Below are positions 47,867 through 54,941 of a stretch of DNA of 64,000 bases, piece after piece. Origin of the DNA: Candidatus Gastranaerophilales bacterium. GTDB lineage: Bacteria; Cyanobacteriota; Vampirovibrionia; Gastranaerophilales; Gastranaerophilaceae. Each line of letters opens with the position of its first letter. The stretch's first letter is position 1. The stretch is from assembly GCA_944323685.1 (NCBI GenBank), contig CALUTJ010000001.1, positions 99,726 to 163,725 on the forward strand. The letters are read 5' to 3'. Position numbers and translations under genes: made by a program. The notes under the pieces were generated by a model. That model made no database searches, was not told the origin of the DNA, and saw nothing but the letters and a program-made list of their open reading frames with translations.

Positions 47867-49417
47867 TTATATTGTTAGTGCTTTATTTATTTCGTTTTCT
47901 CTATCAAGTTCATTTTGTGATATTTCAATGCAATCTTTTACAGAATAACGATACTGCCCGTTTTCATTTTTTTGGAAAACAAGTTCTCTAAACGGAGAAT
48001 CATGTCTGAAAACTGCATTGGAATTTTTCATTATTTCGACAATATCGTCAGGAGAAAAACAGCGCGATGTTGAAAACAGATATTGTCTAATTACCATATC
48101 ACGATAGGACTGTTTAAGTTTAAGCAATTCCTTGCATTGTTCGGCGTTAAATATCGGAGTGCCGTCTTTTCTAACACTTTTTAGAGATGTCATACTCTCG
48201 GGATAGTAATAAGAATCTAAGTCGCTTAAAATATTGCAGCATTCTTTTTCATTGAAAATAGGCTGTAGATTTTTATATCTGGCATTTATGATTTTTTGTG
48301 ATTTATTTGACGCTTTCTTTATGTAATAAGCTATTTTATCGCGCATTTCATCAGGCAGCACCTCTCCGTTTTCAAGAGTTAAGTGTGTATCTGATGCAAC
48401 TGCTTTATTAACCTTATTAAAAAGCTCCTGAGGAGATATCCAGCCGACTTTATTGTTCCAGTATTCCATTTTTTGCTGTTTTATTTTCTTTTCTTCAGCA
48501 AGGCGTAATGCGTTTTTTTCTGCACTTTTTTGTGCGGAAATTTGTGCTTTTAGTCTTCTTTCCTCTTCATTTTGTTTTCTTTCCTCTTCCGCCTGTCTTG
48601 CTTCTTCATGTCTTTGCTCTAATATGGCAGCTTTTTCCTCTTCTTGCTGCTGCACAAGTTTTTCTTCTTTTTGTTTGATAAGTTGTTTTATTGCCTTATC
48701 CAGCTTTTTGCCGTAGTTGCTTTCACCCTTGTTGTTCGCAGCAAGTTCTAATGCTTCTTTTAATAATTCCGGATTATCTTCAATTGATGCTCCTCTTTTG
48801 AGTATTATATTCTGACAATCTTCTGCATTCAGCGATTTTAAGGCTAATATAGAATCAAATGCATTCGGATATGCTTTGAATAAATCAGCGTACTGCATTA
48901 GCAATGCACAGTCTCTTGCGTTGAATCTGGGTTTGTTCTCGCTGTCTTTTTGGCTGTAGATTTTTTTAAACTCGGTCGGATATTTTTCTATTTGTTTGCC
49001 TGCGTCAAAAAATAAATCCAGAGATTGAAGAGCGTCAAACCTGTAAGACCTGTCCTCGTTTCTTGCGTTAATTATCCGTGAAAATCCGGTTTTATGAATC
49101 TTTATATCATCGGCAAACTGCAAAATTTCATATTTTTCTCTGGGAGTAAATCTCGATAATGATACGCCTAAATGTTTGTTAGGCAGTCGGTTTGTTTCAC
49201 TTGCATAAAATTCTTCAACAATGAGTTCAGATACTTTTACGTCATTTTCTGCCATCATAAAAATTGCGCCTGCCGGATATGTCGATTCATATTTAACAGG
49301 GTTTGTTGCATTTTTTGGTTTGTCATTTAAGTTATTACGGCCTTTAAATGATGTATTGTTGTTTGTTGTTGTATTATTTAAACCATAATTATAAAGAGAT
49401 ATTTTGCCGATGCTCAT
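47867..49417 (-). CDS. unknown protein with SFKG motif and F-N-A-x-x-C repeats
   Basis: I do not recognise this protein. A GTG at 49432 is possible, but the ATG at 49417 has GAAGG six bases upstream, giving 516 residues. SFKGR is at 23-27 in an Asn/Thr-rich start. A strongly charged coiled coil (Glu/Lys/Gln/Arg) occupies about 255-330. On both sides a motif recurs: RFNARDCALLM, SLNAEDCQNII, IFNEKECCNIL, IFNAEQCKELL, YSVKDCIEIS, each in a helical unit of 35-50 residues. No signal peptide is present. It may be a scaffold or an effector of a helical-repeat kind; that is inference. Confidence 0.7.
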   Translation of the reverse strand: MSIGKISLYNYGLNNTTTNNNTSFKGRNNLNDKPKNATNPVKYESTYPAGAIFMMAENDVKVSELIVEEFYASETNRLPNKHLGVSLSRFTPREKYEILQFADDIKIHKTGFSRIINARNEDRSYRFDALQSLDLFFDAGKQIEKYPTEFKKIYSQKDSENKPRFNARDCALLMQYADLFKAYPNAFDSILALKSLNAEDCQNIILKRGASIEDNPELLKEALELAANNKGESNYGKKLDKAIKQLIKQKEEKLVQQQEEEKAAILEQRHEEARQAEEERKQNEEERRLKAQISAQKSAEKNALRLAEEKKIKQQKMEYWNNKVGWISPQELFNKVNKAVASDTHLTLENGEVLPDEMRDKIAYYIKKASNKSQKIINARYKNLQPIFNEKECCNILSDLDSYYYPESMTSLKSVRKDGTPIFNAEQCKELLKLKQSYRDMVIRQYLFSTSRCFSPDDIVEIMKNSNAVFRHDSPFRELVFQKNENGQYRYSVKDCIEISQNELDRENEINKALTI

Positions 49418-49558
49418 ATATTCAACCTTCACTTTTCCATTAGTTTTAAATAGTTAAAAACTGATGAAAAAAATTTTTGCCTGTTTTTGTAAAAAAAAAT
49501 TTTTTAACCCTGAAAACAAAAGAATACTGCTAAATTTGTTCTTTGCAAAAGTTAATAT

Positions 49559-49723
49559 TTACGTATTTTTTCTGTGCGGTTTTTCTATCCAGACATAAGT
49601 TCTGTCCTTATAAAAGGCAAACGGATTTGACGCAAAGTCTTTGTCTTTTGACATTGCTTTAGTTTTAGCGTCTATATCCGCTATTCTTTGTTTTAAGCTT
49701 TTAAATAAATTTTTTATGTCCAT
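49559..49723 (-). CDS. small unknown protein with NPFAxY motif
   Basis: A 54-residue frame starts at an ATG at 49723 and reads MDIKNLFKSLKQRIADIDAK at the start. It contains SNPFAFYKDRTYVWIEKPHR, so it shares NPFAxY and the following aromatic/basic pattern with the proteins at 15769 and 18904. AAGGA lies 14 bases upstream, a little far. The conserved motif is the main support. The 126 bases between it and the 49417 gene show nothing else. Confidence 0.5.
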   Translation of the reverse strand: MDIKNLFKSLKQRIADIDAKTKAMSKDKDFASNPFAFYKDRTYVWIEKPHRKNT

Positions 49724-49836
49724 AGTTTTTCATACATTCCTTCACATTAATCATTGCATAATATTTTGCAGAGTTAATTGCATAAATTGTTAATACCCTG
49801 TTACCCGTAAGCATTAATTTTTGTATAATAAAATAT

Positions 49837-50244
49837 ATGGAGAAAATGAAAAAAAGGATTTTAATTGCAGAAGACAGCAGTGAATGGCAAAGATTCCACT
49901 CAACGCTGCTTAAAGGTTACGATAAATGTGAACTTGACTTTGTTATCTGCGATTGCGCCAAAGATGCTCTGGCACTTGTGCAGGAATCATTAACAAAGCC
50001 CTATGACCTCATTATTACGGACTTGCAAATGGAAACTGACTTTACACCTGATTTTGCGGGTGAGTGGCTGATTAAACAAATAAAAACCTACAAGGAGTAC
50101 ATTAAAACGCCTGTTGTAATAGTTTCCGCAACTTATAATATTGCTTTTATTGCACACTCACTCGGGGTAAAATACCTTTCTAAAAGAACACTTGTCAACA
50201 ATCCTGATACATATTATTTTTTGCTTGATGAAATTTTCTTATAA
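49837..50244 (+). CDS. single-domain response regulator
   Basis: This is a 135-residue stand-alone receiver (REC) domain. The acidic pocket is AEDSS (11-15). The phospho-acceptor is Asp62 in IITDLQME, followed by the switch Thr in IVSATYN and the conserved Lys in YLSKR. No output domain or partner kinase is encoded here, so it would act by protein contact or phosphotransfer. The terminator-like hairpin right behind it faces the other strand. Confidence 0.87.
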   Translation: MEKMKKRILIAEDSSEWQRFHSTLLKGYDKCELDFVICDCAKDALALVQESLTKPYDLIITDLQMETDFTPDFAGEWLIKQIKTYKEYIKTPVVIVSATYNIAFIAHSLGVKYLSKRTLVNNPDTYYFLLDEIFL

Positions 50245-50249
50245 AATGC

Positions 50250-50279
50250 AAAAAAAAAAGCTCTAATTTTCATTAGAGC
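50250..50279 (-). terminator. Rho-independent terminator of candidate sRNA
   Basis: On the minus strand GCTCTAAT-GAAA-ATTAGAGC (8-bp perfect stem) is followed by ten T. On the plus strand the downstream T run is poor, so the minus direction is the intended one. Confidence 0.85.
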
Positions 50280-50379
50280 AATACTTTTAATAGGAAGGGA
50301 AGGTTAGGAAGTTAGGTAGGTTAGTGTGAAAGTCTCATCTTATTTAATATCTTTATTGTTTTTGTTTATTCAATGCTTA
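50250..50379 (-). ncRNA. candidate C-rich small RNA
   Basis: On the minus strand a promoter-like motif (50380-50433) is followed by about 100 nt without a usable ORF and then a strong terminator (50279-50250). The middle reads ACCTACCTAACTTCC then TAACCTTCCCTTCC, a chain of CCU/UCC stretches complementary to Shine-Dalgarno sites. This layout is typical of C-rich anti-SD regulatory RNAs. No homologue is recognised, and the transcript ends are inferred. Confidence 0.45.
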
Positions 50380-50433
50380 CATATATATAAAGTATATACA
50401 AAGTATAAAATTTCACTTTTGAGTATATACTGT
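50380..50433 (-). promoter_or_regulatory. promoter-like A/T motif for candidate sRNA
   Basis: On the minus strand AGTATATACTC is followed by TATACTTTG and TATATACTTTATATATAT. The last is identical over 18 nt to the region before the transglycosylase gene at 30278. The GTATATAC box also matches those near 15132 and 15220. Confidence 0.45.
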
Positions 50434-50506
50434 TACAATTCTTTACAATTATTTTGATTAACAGGTTAATAACCCGTATTAAACGGTAGATTCGGGTTAT
50501 AAAAAA

Positions 50507-50683
50507 GTCCGAGAAAAATTCGTGATAAGGAGCAAAGCGACGTGAACGGATTTTTGGAGTGGCACATTGTTCACATAGTGAAGCCATTTTTCAGGCTTCA
50601 CCACAGTTCAGCCGAAAAAGAAGGCAAAGGTGAGCAGTGACGACTCGAAGGCTCGAGGCGGCAACTGCGACACTAGATTATAA
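50507..50683 (+). repeat. dispersed ~180-bp repeat, copy B
   Basis: It starts GTCCGAGAAAAATTCGTGAT and ends CTGCGACACTAGATTATAA. Its end overlaps the last codons of nth. An open frame of 73 codons running out of it on the minus strand (MASLCEQCATPKIRSRR) is repeat-derived. Most of 50434-50506 shows nothing. Confidence 0.85.
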
Positions 50684-51313
50684 TTCGCAATATTCTTTAA
50701 CAGGACATTTATCGCACAGCGGTCGCTGTGGTTTGCAAATATTCTGACCGAAGGTGACGAGTATTGTGTTTATATCGAGCCAGTATTTTTCAGGCAATAA
50801 TTTGCGCAGAGCCATTTCTGTTTCTTCCGGAGTACTTGTTTTAACCCAGCCTAGTCTGTTGGAAATTCTGTGTACATGAACGTCAACACATATAGCAGGC
50901 AAGCCGAACCCTTTTGCCATTACAAGGTTAGCTGTTTTTCTTCCGACGCCTTTGAATTTTACCAGCTCATCAATTGATTCAGGGACTTTTCCTTTATACT
51001 TTTCAACTAGTTCTTTTGATATATCAAGAATCTGCACTGCCTTGTTTTTGTAAAAACCTACAGGATAAATTGCTTTAGCAAGTTCATCGACATTGACCGT
51101 TAAAAAATCCTGCGGTGTTTGTCCGAGTTCAAGCATCCTCAGTGAACACGGGTAAGTTGTCTTGTCGTTTGTTCTAAGGCTCAATATGCAGCATATTAAA
51201 ACTTTAAACGGGTCGTTAAAAGTTTCCATAAGCTTTACAAACTCGGTTTGAGGCAGGTTTGCATCTTTTATGCCTTTTATTATTTTATCAATATTATCTT
51301 TGCTTTTTGTCAT
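50678..51313 (-). CDS. nth: endonuclease III
   Basis: This DNA glycosylase/AP lyase removes oxidised pyrimidines. From the ATG at 51313 it has 211 residues, the E. coli length. A GTG at 51337 would give 8 more but lies inside a terminator stem. The helix-hairpin-helix FKGVGRKTANLV has the catalytic Lys126, VDVHVHRI the catalytic Asp144, and the [4Fe-4S] cluster is C-x6-C-x2-C-x5-C (CKPQRPLCDKCPVKEYC). The common LSxQT motif reads LSLRT here. It follows the ferredoxin gene but is separated by a terminator. Confidence 0.93.
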   Translation of the reverse strand: MTKSKDNIDKIIKGIKDANLPQTEFVKLMETFNDPFKVLICCILSLRTNDKTTYPCSLRMLELGQTPQDFLTVNVDELAKAIYPVGFYKNKAVQILDISKELVEKYKGKVPESIDELVKFKGVGRKTANLVMAKGFGLPAICVDVHVHRISNRLGWVKTSTPEETEMALRKLLPEKYWLDINTILVTFGQNICKPQRPLCDKCPVKEYCEL

Positions 51314-51327
51314 AACAGTATTTACGC

Positions 51328-51368
51328 AAAAAAACACCTCCGAATCAACGAAACAGAGGTGTTTTTTT
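51328..51368 (-). terminator. bidirectional terminator behind ferredoxin gene
   Basis: AAAAAAACACCTC pairs with GAGGTGTTTTTTT around a 15-nt loop. On the minus strand it ends the ferredoxin transcript 20 bp after its stop. The nth start codons lie in or just beyond it, so nth may depend on read-through. Confidence 0.82.
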
Positions 51369-51388
51369 ATTTATTTAATAGCAATAAA

Positions 51389-51568
51389 CTATTCTTCTAC
51401 TTCGATAACGCCTACAGGGCAAGATTCAGCAGCTTCTTTGATGCTGTCTTCGTTGCCTGCAACTGCTGCTTCGTTAACAACAGCTGTATCTTCAATTGAA
51501 AATACTGCATCACAAACTGATTCGCAAGCGCCGCAAGCTATGCAACCATCATTAATTTTTACTTTCAT
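51389..51568 (-). CDS. ferredoxin, single [4Fe-4S]
   Basis: This 59-residue small electron carrier has the cluster motif CIACGACESVC (residues 9-19: Cys9, 12, 15 and an extra Cys19) and the distal ligand in SCPVGVIEVEE (Cys50). The rest is acidic, as in Thermotoga/Clostridium-type monocluster ferredoxins. AAGGAG stands 6 bp before the ATG. It would serve anaerobic redox enzymes such as pyruvate:ferredoxin oxidoreductase or hydrogenase elsewhere; this is inference. A terminator follows directly. Confidence 0.92.
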   Translation of the reverse strand: MKVKINDGCIACGACESVCDAVFSIEDTAVVNEAAVAGNEDSIKEAAESCPVGVIEVEE

Positions 51569-51755
51569 TGTTTTCTCCTTTATAATTTATTAAATAGGGA
51601 CAAAATATCCCTTACCCTTACTAAGAATATTATACAAAAAAATATAAAAAATACATACCCTTCAAATTAAGAAGTGTAAATAAACGTATTTTTTTGCTTA
51701 TAAAAGTGTAGGGTTGTATATTAGAATTGATTTATTCAGTATTTTTGGAGTGTTT

Positions 51756-52052
51756 ATGAAAATTTCTAAAATAAATTATGCAGGTAACAGCTTAAACAAA
51801 AAATCTTTTAAAAATCAAATTTCTCCGGAATATATAGGTTTAATCAGCAGAAAAATATCAAATGTGCAGGCGGACGTTAAATCTTTAAAGGAAAAGGCCG
51901 AAGAGACGAACCGGAAACAGGATATAATCATTCAACAAAACAAAGATATTTTAACAGCACTGTATTTAACAGCATCTCATAAAGACATTACCGCACCAAA
52001 CATGCCATGGGTGCAGGAGATAAAAGAATTATCGGAAAAAAATTATAAGTAA
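51756..52052 (+). CDS. small coiled-coil protein with SFKN motif
   Basis: This is an unrecognised protein of 98 residues. An upstream ATG at 51714 has no ribosome site; the ATG at 51756 has GGAG 5-6 bases before it. It starts MKISKINYAGNSLNKKSFKN, with SFKN at 17-20 resembling the SFKG motif of larger neighbours. Residues 25-75 form a charged coiled coil (VKSLKEKAEETNRKQD). There is no signal peptide. It is convergent with the zinc-ribbon gene. Confidence 0.6.
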   Translation: MKISKINYAGNSLNKKSFKNQISPEYIGLISRKISNVQADVKSLKEKAEETNRKQDIIIQQNKDILTALYLTASHKDITAPNMPWVQEIKELSEKNYK

Positions 52053-52081
52053 TTGACAGAGGTAAATAATCCGATAAAAAT

Positions 52082-52109
52082 ATCCCCTGAATCAAAAAAA
52101 ACAGGGGAT
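52082..52109. terminator. hairpin between convergent genes
   Basis: ATCCCCTG pairs with CAGGGGAT around an A-rich loop. On the minus strand it is followed by ATTTTTAT, so it can end the zinc-ribbon transcript. The plus-strand T run is weak. Confidence 0.6.
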
Positions 52110-52133
52110 TAAAAGTTTTATGTTACTTATAAG

Positions 52134-52442
52134 TTAACTGTTAGCAGTGACAAGCTGCTGCAATTTTTTATAACATTCCTGACAATATACTGGTTTGTCA
52201 AGTCTGGGTTCAAACGGGACTGTTGTTTCGCACCCGCATTCGCTACAGATAACTTTATGTTCTTGTCTGTGGAATCTTTTGTGCTGAAACTCACTGCGCT
52301 GAGCTTTTTTTAATGCTCTGCATTCAGGACAGCGTTTTGGCTCCGAAAAGCCTTTTTGCGCAAAAAATTCCTGCTCTTCTGCCGTAAACGTAAATTCCTT
52401 ACCGCAATCATTGCAAATAAGTTGTTTGTTTTCATAACTCAT
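52134..52442 (-). CDS. zinc-ribbon protein
   Basis: From the ATG at 52442 (AGGG eight bases upstream) this is 102 residues with three CxxC-type knuckles: ICNDCGKEF, KRCPECRALK and ICSECGCE, plus YCQECYKK at the C-terminus. The first pair (CNDC...CPEC, about 30 apart) is the arrangement of the widespread zinc-ribbon domain often fused to other bacterial proteins; CSEC...CQEC forms a second ribbon. A basic linker (RSEFQHKRFHRQEHK) could bind nucleic acid. The function is unknown. Confidence 0.78.
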   Translation of the reverse strand: MSYENKQLICNDCGKEFTFTAEEQEFFAQKGFSEPKRCPECRALKKAQRSEFQHKRFHRQEHKVICSECGCETTVPFEPRLDKPVYCQECYKKLQQLVTANS

Positions 52443-52561
52443 AAGTTGACCCTTCATTTTGTACTTTAATAACTATGACCCTTTTTTCTAAAATTGTCTA
52501 TAGTTTTAGCTACATTATTCGGGTTTTATTACGATATATGTAGTAACATATTGTTAAGATT

Positions 52562-54835
52562 CTACTTATCTTTTCTCTCAGCCGCAGATTTCATCTCGTC
52601 TTTAAAATCATTCATTTTGCGTCTGATATCATTGTTGAGATTGTCAAAATCTTTTTGTTTATTATTTTTCTTAATCCAGCTTGAAAACATTTTTTCGAAT
52701 CTTTCACCTGTGATTATATCGGTATTGGAAAGTGAACCGTAAGAAATTTTATCAATGTACTCTTGAATAAACGGTTTTGCAAAGTCAGTAATCATATCAG
52801 ATATTTGCATGCCGGCATTTGAGTATCTTATAATGTCATTTTTTATGTCGGGCATAAACATTTCGTAAGTGACACCGCTCGGGTCGCAGCCTATATACTT
52901 TGTTTTTGAACCCAGACCCCATTGAGTTGTTGCCTGCAAAATCAGGTCTGTGTTCTTTTTCAAGTCAGAGGATACACCGTCAGTGTGGCAGCCAAAAAGT
53001 TTTTCTTCCACACTGTAGCCGCCATAGGTTACAGCCAGATGGCTTAAAAGTGACTCTACAGTGATTCTGCTGTTGTCGGTTGGCTTCATCATCGTTAAAC
53101 CGGCAGCTTCGCCGCGTGACTCATTAACAATGAAATCAAGAGCCTGTATAGGCTGTTTGGATTTTTGTGCCTCATCTTTAAATATATGATTCAGTACTAT
53201 CTGGTTTATAGCGTGTCCGGCTTCGTGAGCGCGTGTTGATTTAAGCTCGTAATCATTTTTTTCGCTGTCATTTTTGATGCCTACTATGGCTTCAAGTTTG
53301 GCTTCCTGTATATCCTTAGCGGTTATATAGGTTAATGTTCTGTCTTTGTAGAGTGTTTTTCTGTATGCTCTTTTTATAACATCAGCAAGCTCGGCTCCTG
53401 ACATACCGGCAGAGGTTTTTGCAAGGTCATCAAGCATTTTCTTTTTGTCTTCATTGCTTTTGAAGGGTTTTTCTTTTGCGTTGATTTCTAATATTTCCCG
53501 CCTTGCTTTTTCGCTGAATCTCGGGTCGTCTATTTTAAATTCCATATCGATACGGCCTTTTCTAAAAGCGTTATCAAAAAGGTCGCGTCTGTTAGTTGCA
53601 AAGATTGTGATAACCTTTATGTCGTTTTCTTCTTTAGATTGGACGCCGTCAAGTTCGCCTAAAAGTGCGTTCAGGGTAGCATCGCCTTCTCTGTTTGATG
53701 AACCGCCTCTTTTTCCTGCAACGGCATCAGCTTCATCAATAAATACTATTGCTGTTTTCTTTTCGCTTGCATGTGCAAGTTTGCGCGCCTGAGCGTATAA
53801 ATCGCGCACATTTTTAGCACCTGCGCCAACGTAAATTTCGTTAAAACTGCTGCCGTTGGTGCTGATTAAAGGAACTCCCGCTTCGCCGGCTATTGCTGTA
53901 GCAAGAAGAGTTTTACCTGTACCAGGAGGGCCGTAGAGAATAATACCTCCGGGTTTATCCGTGTTTTTAACTTTTGGGTTATTCAAAATATTGAGCAGTT
54001 CTTCCTGAATCTGCTTTTTTACGTTAAACATACCGCCAACATCGTCAAATCTTGTTTTAACCTGAGAGTATACTTTAAAGTTTGATTTTTGAGTTTCTTT
54101 AGGTTCAGAGTCTGCAAGCTTTTGTGAATTATTGCGGTTTGAGTTTTGCAGAACTTTTTTGTATTTTTCAGCAATTATGGGGTTTTCAATTTCAAATTGG
54201 ACTCTGTCAGCTTCAAACTCCTGTGCGACCTGGTTATAACCTGTGTCTTGAAGTTCTTTAACCATATCCGTATTTATTCCGAAAGTATTTTTTGGCGTCA
54301 TATAGTAGAATTCAGCCTGTTGTTCGGGCTTCATTGTTTTGACTATCTGTAGAATTTTACGAGTGGTTACATGATTTTTGTCATTGTTTACGGATTGAAT
54401 TAACGGGCCGTTCATTCTGTTTTTATCCGGTACAAGAAATTTGAATTTTGTTGAGTTGTCGCTATCTTCGGCAATCTCTAAAATAGTTTTTGCGAGGTCA
54501 AATCGGTCATTTATAAGAGCCATGCTGAAAGGTGATTCGTCAGTTCCGTTGCGCGAAAGCAAAAAGTTTGAGATAACCGTTTCATTTTGTCTGTTTAACT
54601 CGGTAAAAAAAGATTTTGAATCAAGTCCGTAGCTGAGAACTGTCTTATTTTTTTCATAATCGGCTTCGCTGTCAATCATTTTTACGAAGTCTTTATAAAA
54701 TTCTTCGGCTATGTATCTGTCGTTTACCCTTTTTCCTCCAAAAGAAACCTTGCTGCTATTTGATACAGGCGAAGACGCGTAGTAATTGCGCTTACTGCTG
54801 TAAACATTGTCACGGCTAATATAACTGACTTTCAT
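52562..54835 (-). CDS. FtsH-like AAA+ metalloprotease without membrane anchors
   Basis: The 757 residues combine an AAA+ module and an M41 protease domain as in FtsH. Walker A is GPPGTGKT (302-309), Walker B FIDEAD (365-370), and the second region of homology ATNRRDLFDNAFRKGRID. The zinc site is HEAGH (537-541), with a later acidic ligand expected in GVSSDL after YGGYSVEEKLFG. The two FtsH transmembrane helices are missing. Instead residues 1-240 are soluble, start with VSFGGKR (30-36) and include ankyrin-like helical stretches (SPFSMALINDRFDLAKTILE). It is probably a specialised protease of soluble substrates. It stands alone on the minus strand. Confidence 0.85.
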   Translation of the reverse strand: MKVSYISRDNVYSSKRNYYASSPVSNSSKVSFGGKRVNDRYIAEEFYKDFVKMIDSEADYEKNKTVLSYGLDSKSFFTELNRQNETVISNFLLSRNGTDESPFSMALINDRFDLAKTILEIAEDSDNSTKFKFLVPDKNRMNGPLIQSVNNDKNHVTTRKILQIVKTMKPEQQAEFYYMTPKNTFGINTDMVKELQDTGYNQVAQEFEADRVQFEIENPIIAEKYKKVLQNSNRNNSQKLADSEPKETQKSNFKVYSQVKTRFDDVGGMFNVKKQIQEELLNILNNPKVKNTDKPGGIILYGPPGTGKTLLATAIAGEAGVPLISTNGSSFNEIYVGAGAKNVRDLYAQARKLAHASEKKTAIVFIDEADAVAGKRGGSSNREGDATLNALLGELDGVQSKEENDIKVITIFATNRRDLFDNAFRKGRIDMEFKIDDPRFSEKARREILEINAKEKPFKSNEDKKKMLDDLAKTSAGMSGAELADVIKRAYRKTLYKDRTLTYITAKDIQEAKLEAIVGIKNDSEKNDYELKSTRAHEAGHAINQIVLNHIFKDEAQKSKQPIQALDFIVNESRGEAAGLTMMKPTDNSRITVESLLSHLAVTYGGYSVEEKLFGCHTDGVSSDLKKNTDLILQATTQWGLGSKTKYIGCDPSGVTYEMFMPDIKNDIIRYSNAGMQISDMITDFAKPFIQEYIDKISYGSLSNTDIITGERFEKMFSSWIKKNNKQKDFDNLNNDIRRKMNDFKDEMKSAAERKDK

Positions 54836-54941
54836 TATAAATAATCCTTAACACAGTACTCTCTCAATATCCATTAAACAATTAAGCATGGCGTTTTTTG
54901 CTAATATGTTAAGTAATATTAATAAAAATGTTACAATTGTA

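Noticed and set aside
50366..50587. 73-codon minus-strand frame starting MASLCEQCATPK, also present in the other repeat copies
   Set aside because: The frame is part of the 180-bp dispersed repeat and its length differs between copies because of small indels, so it is not under coding constraint.
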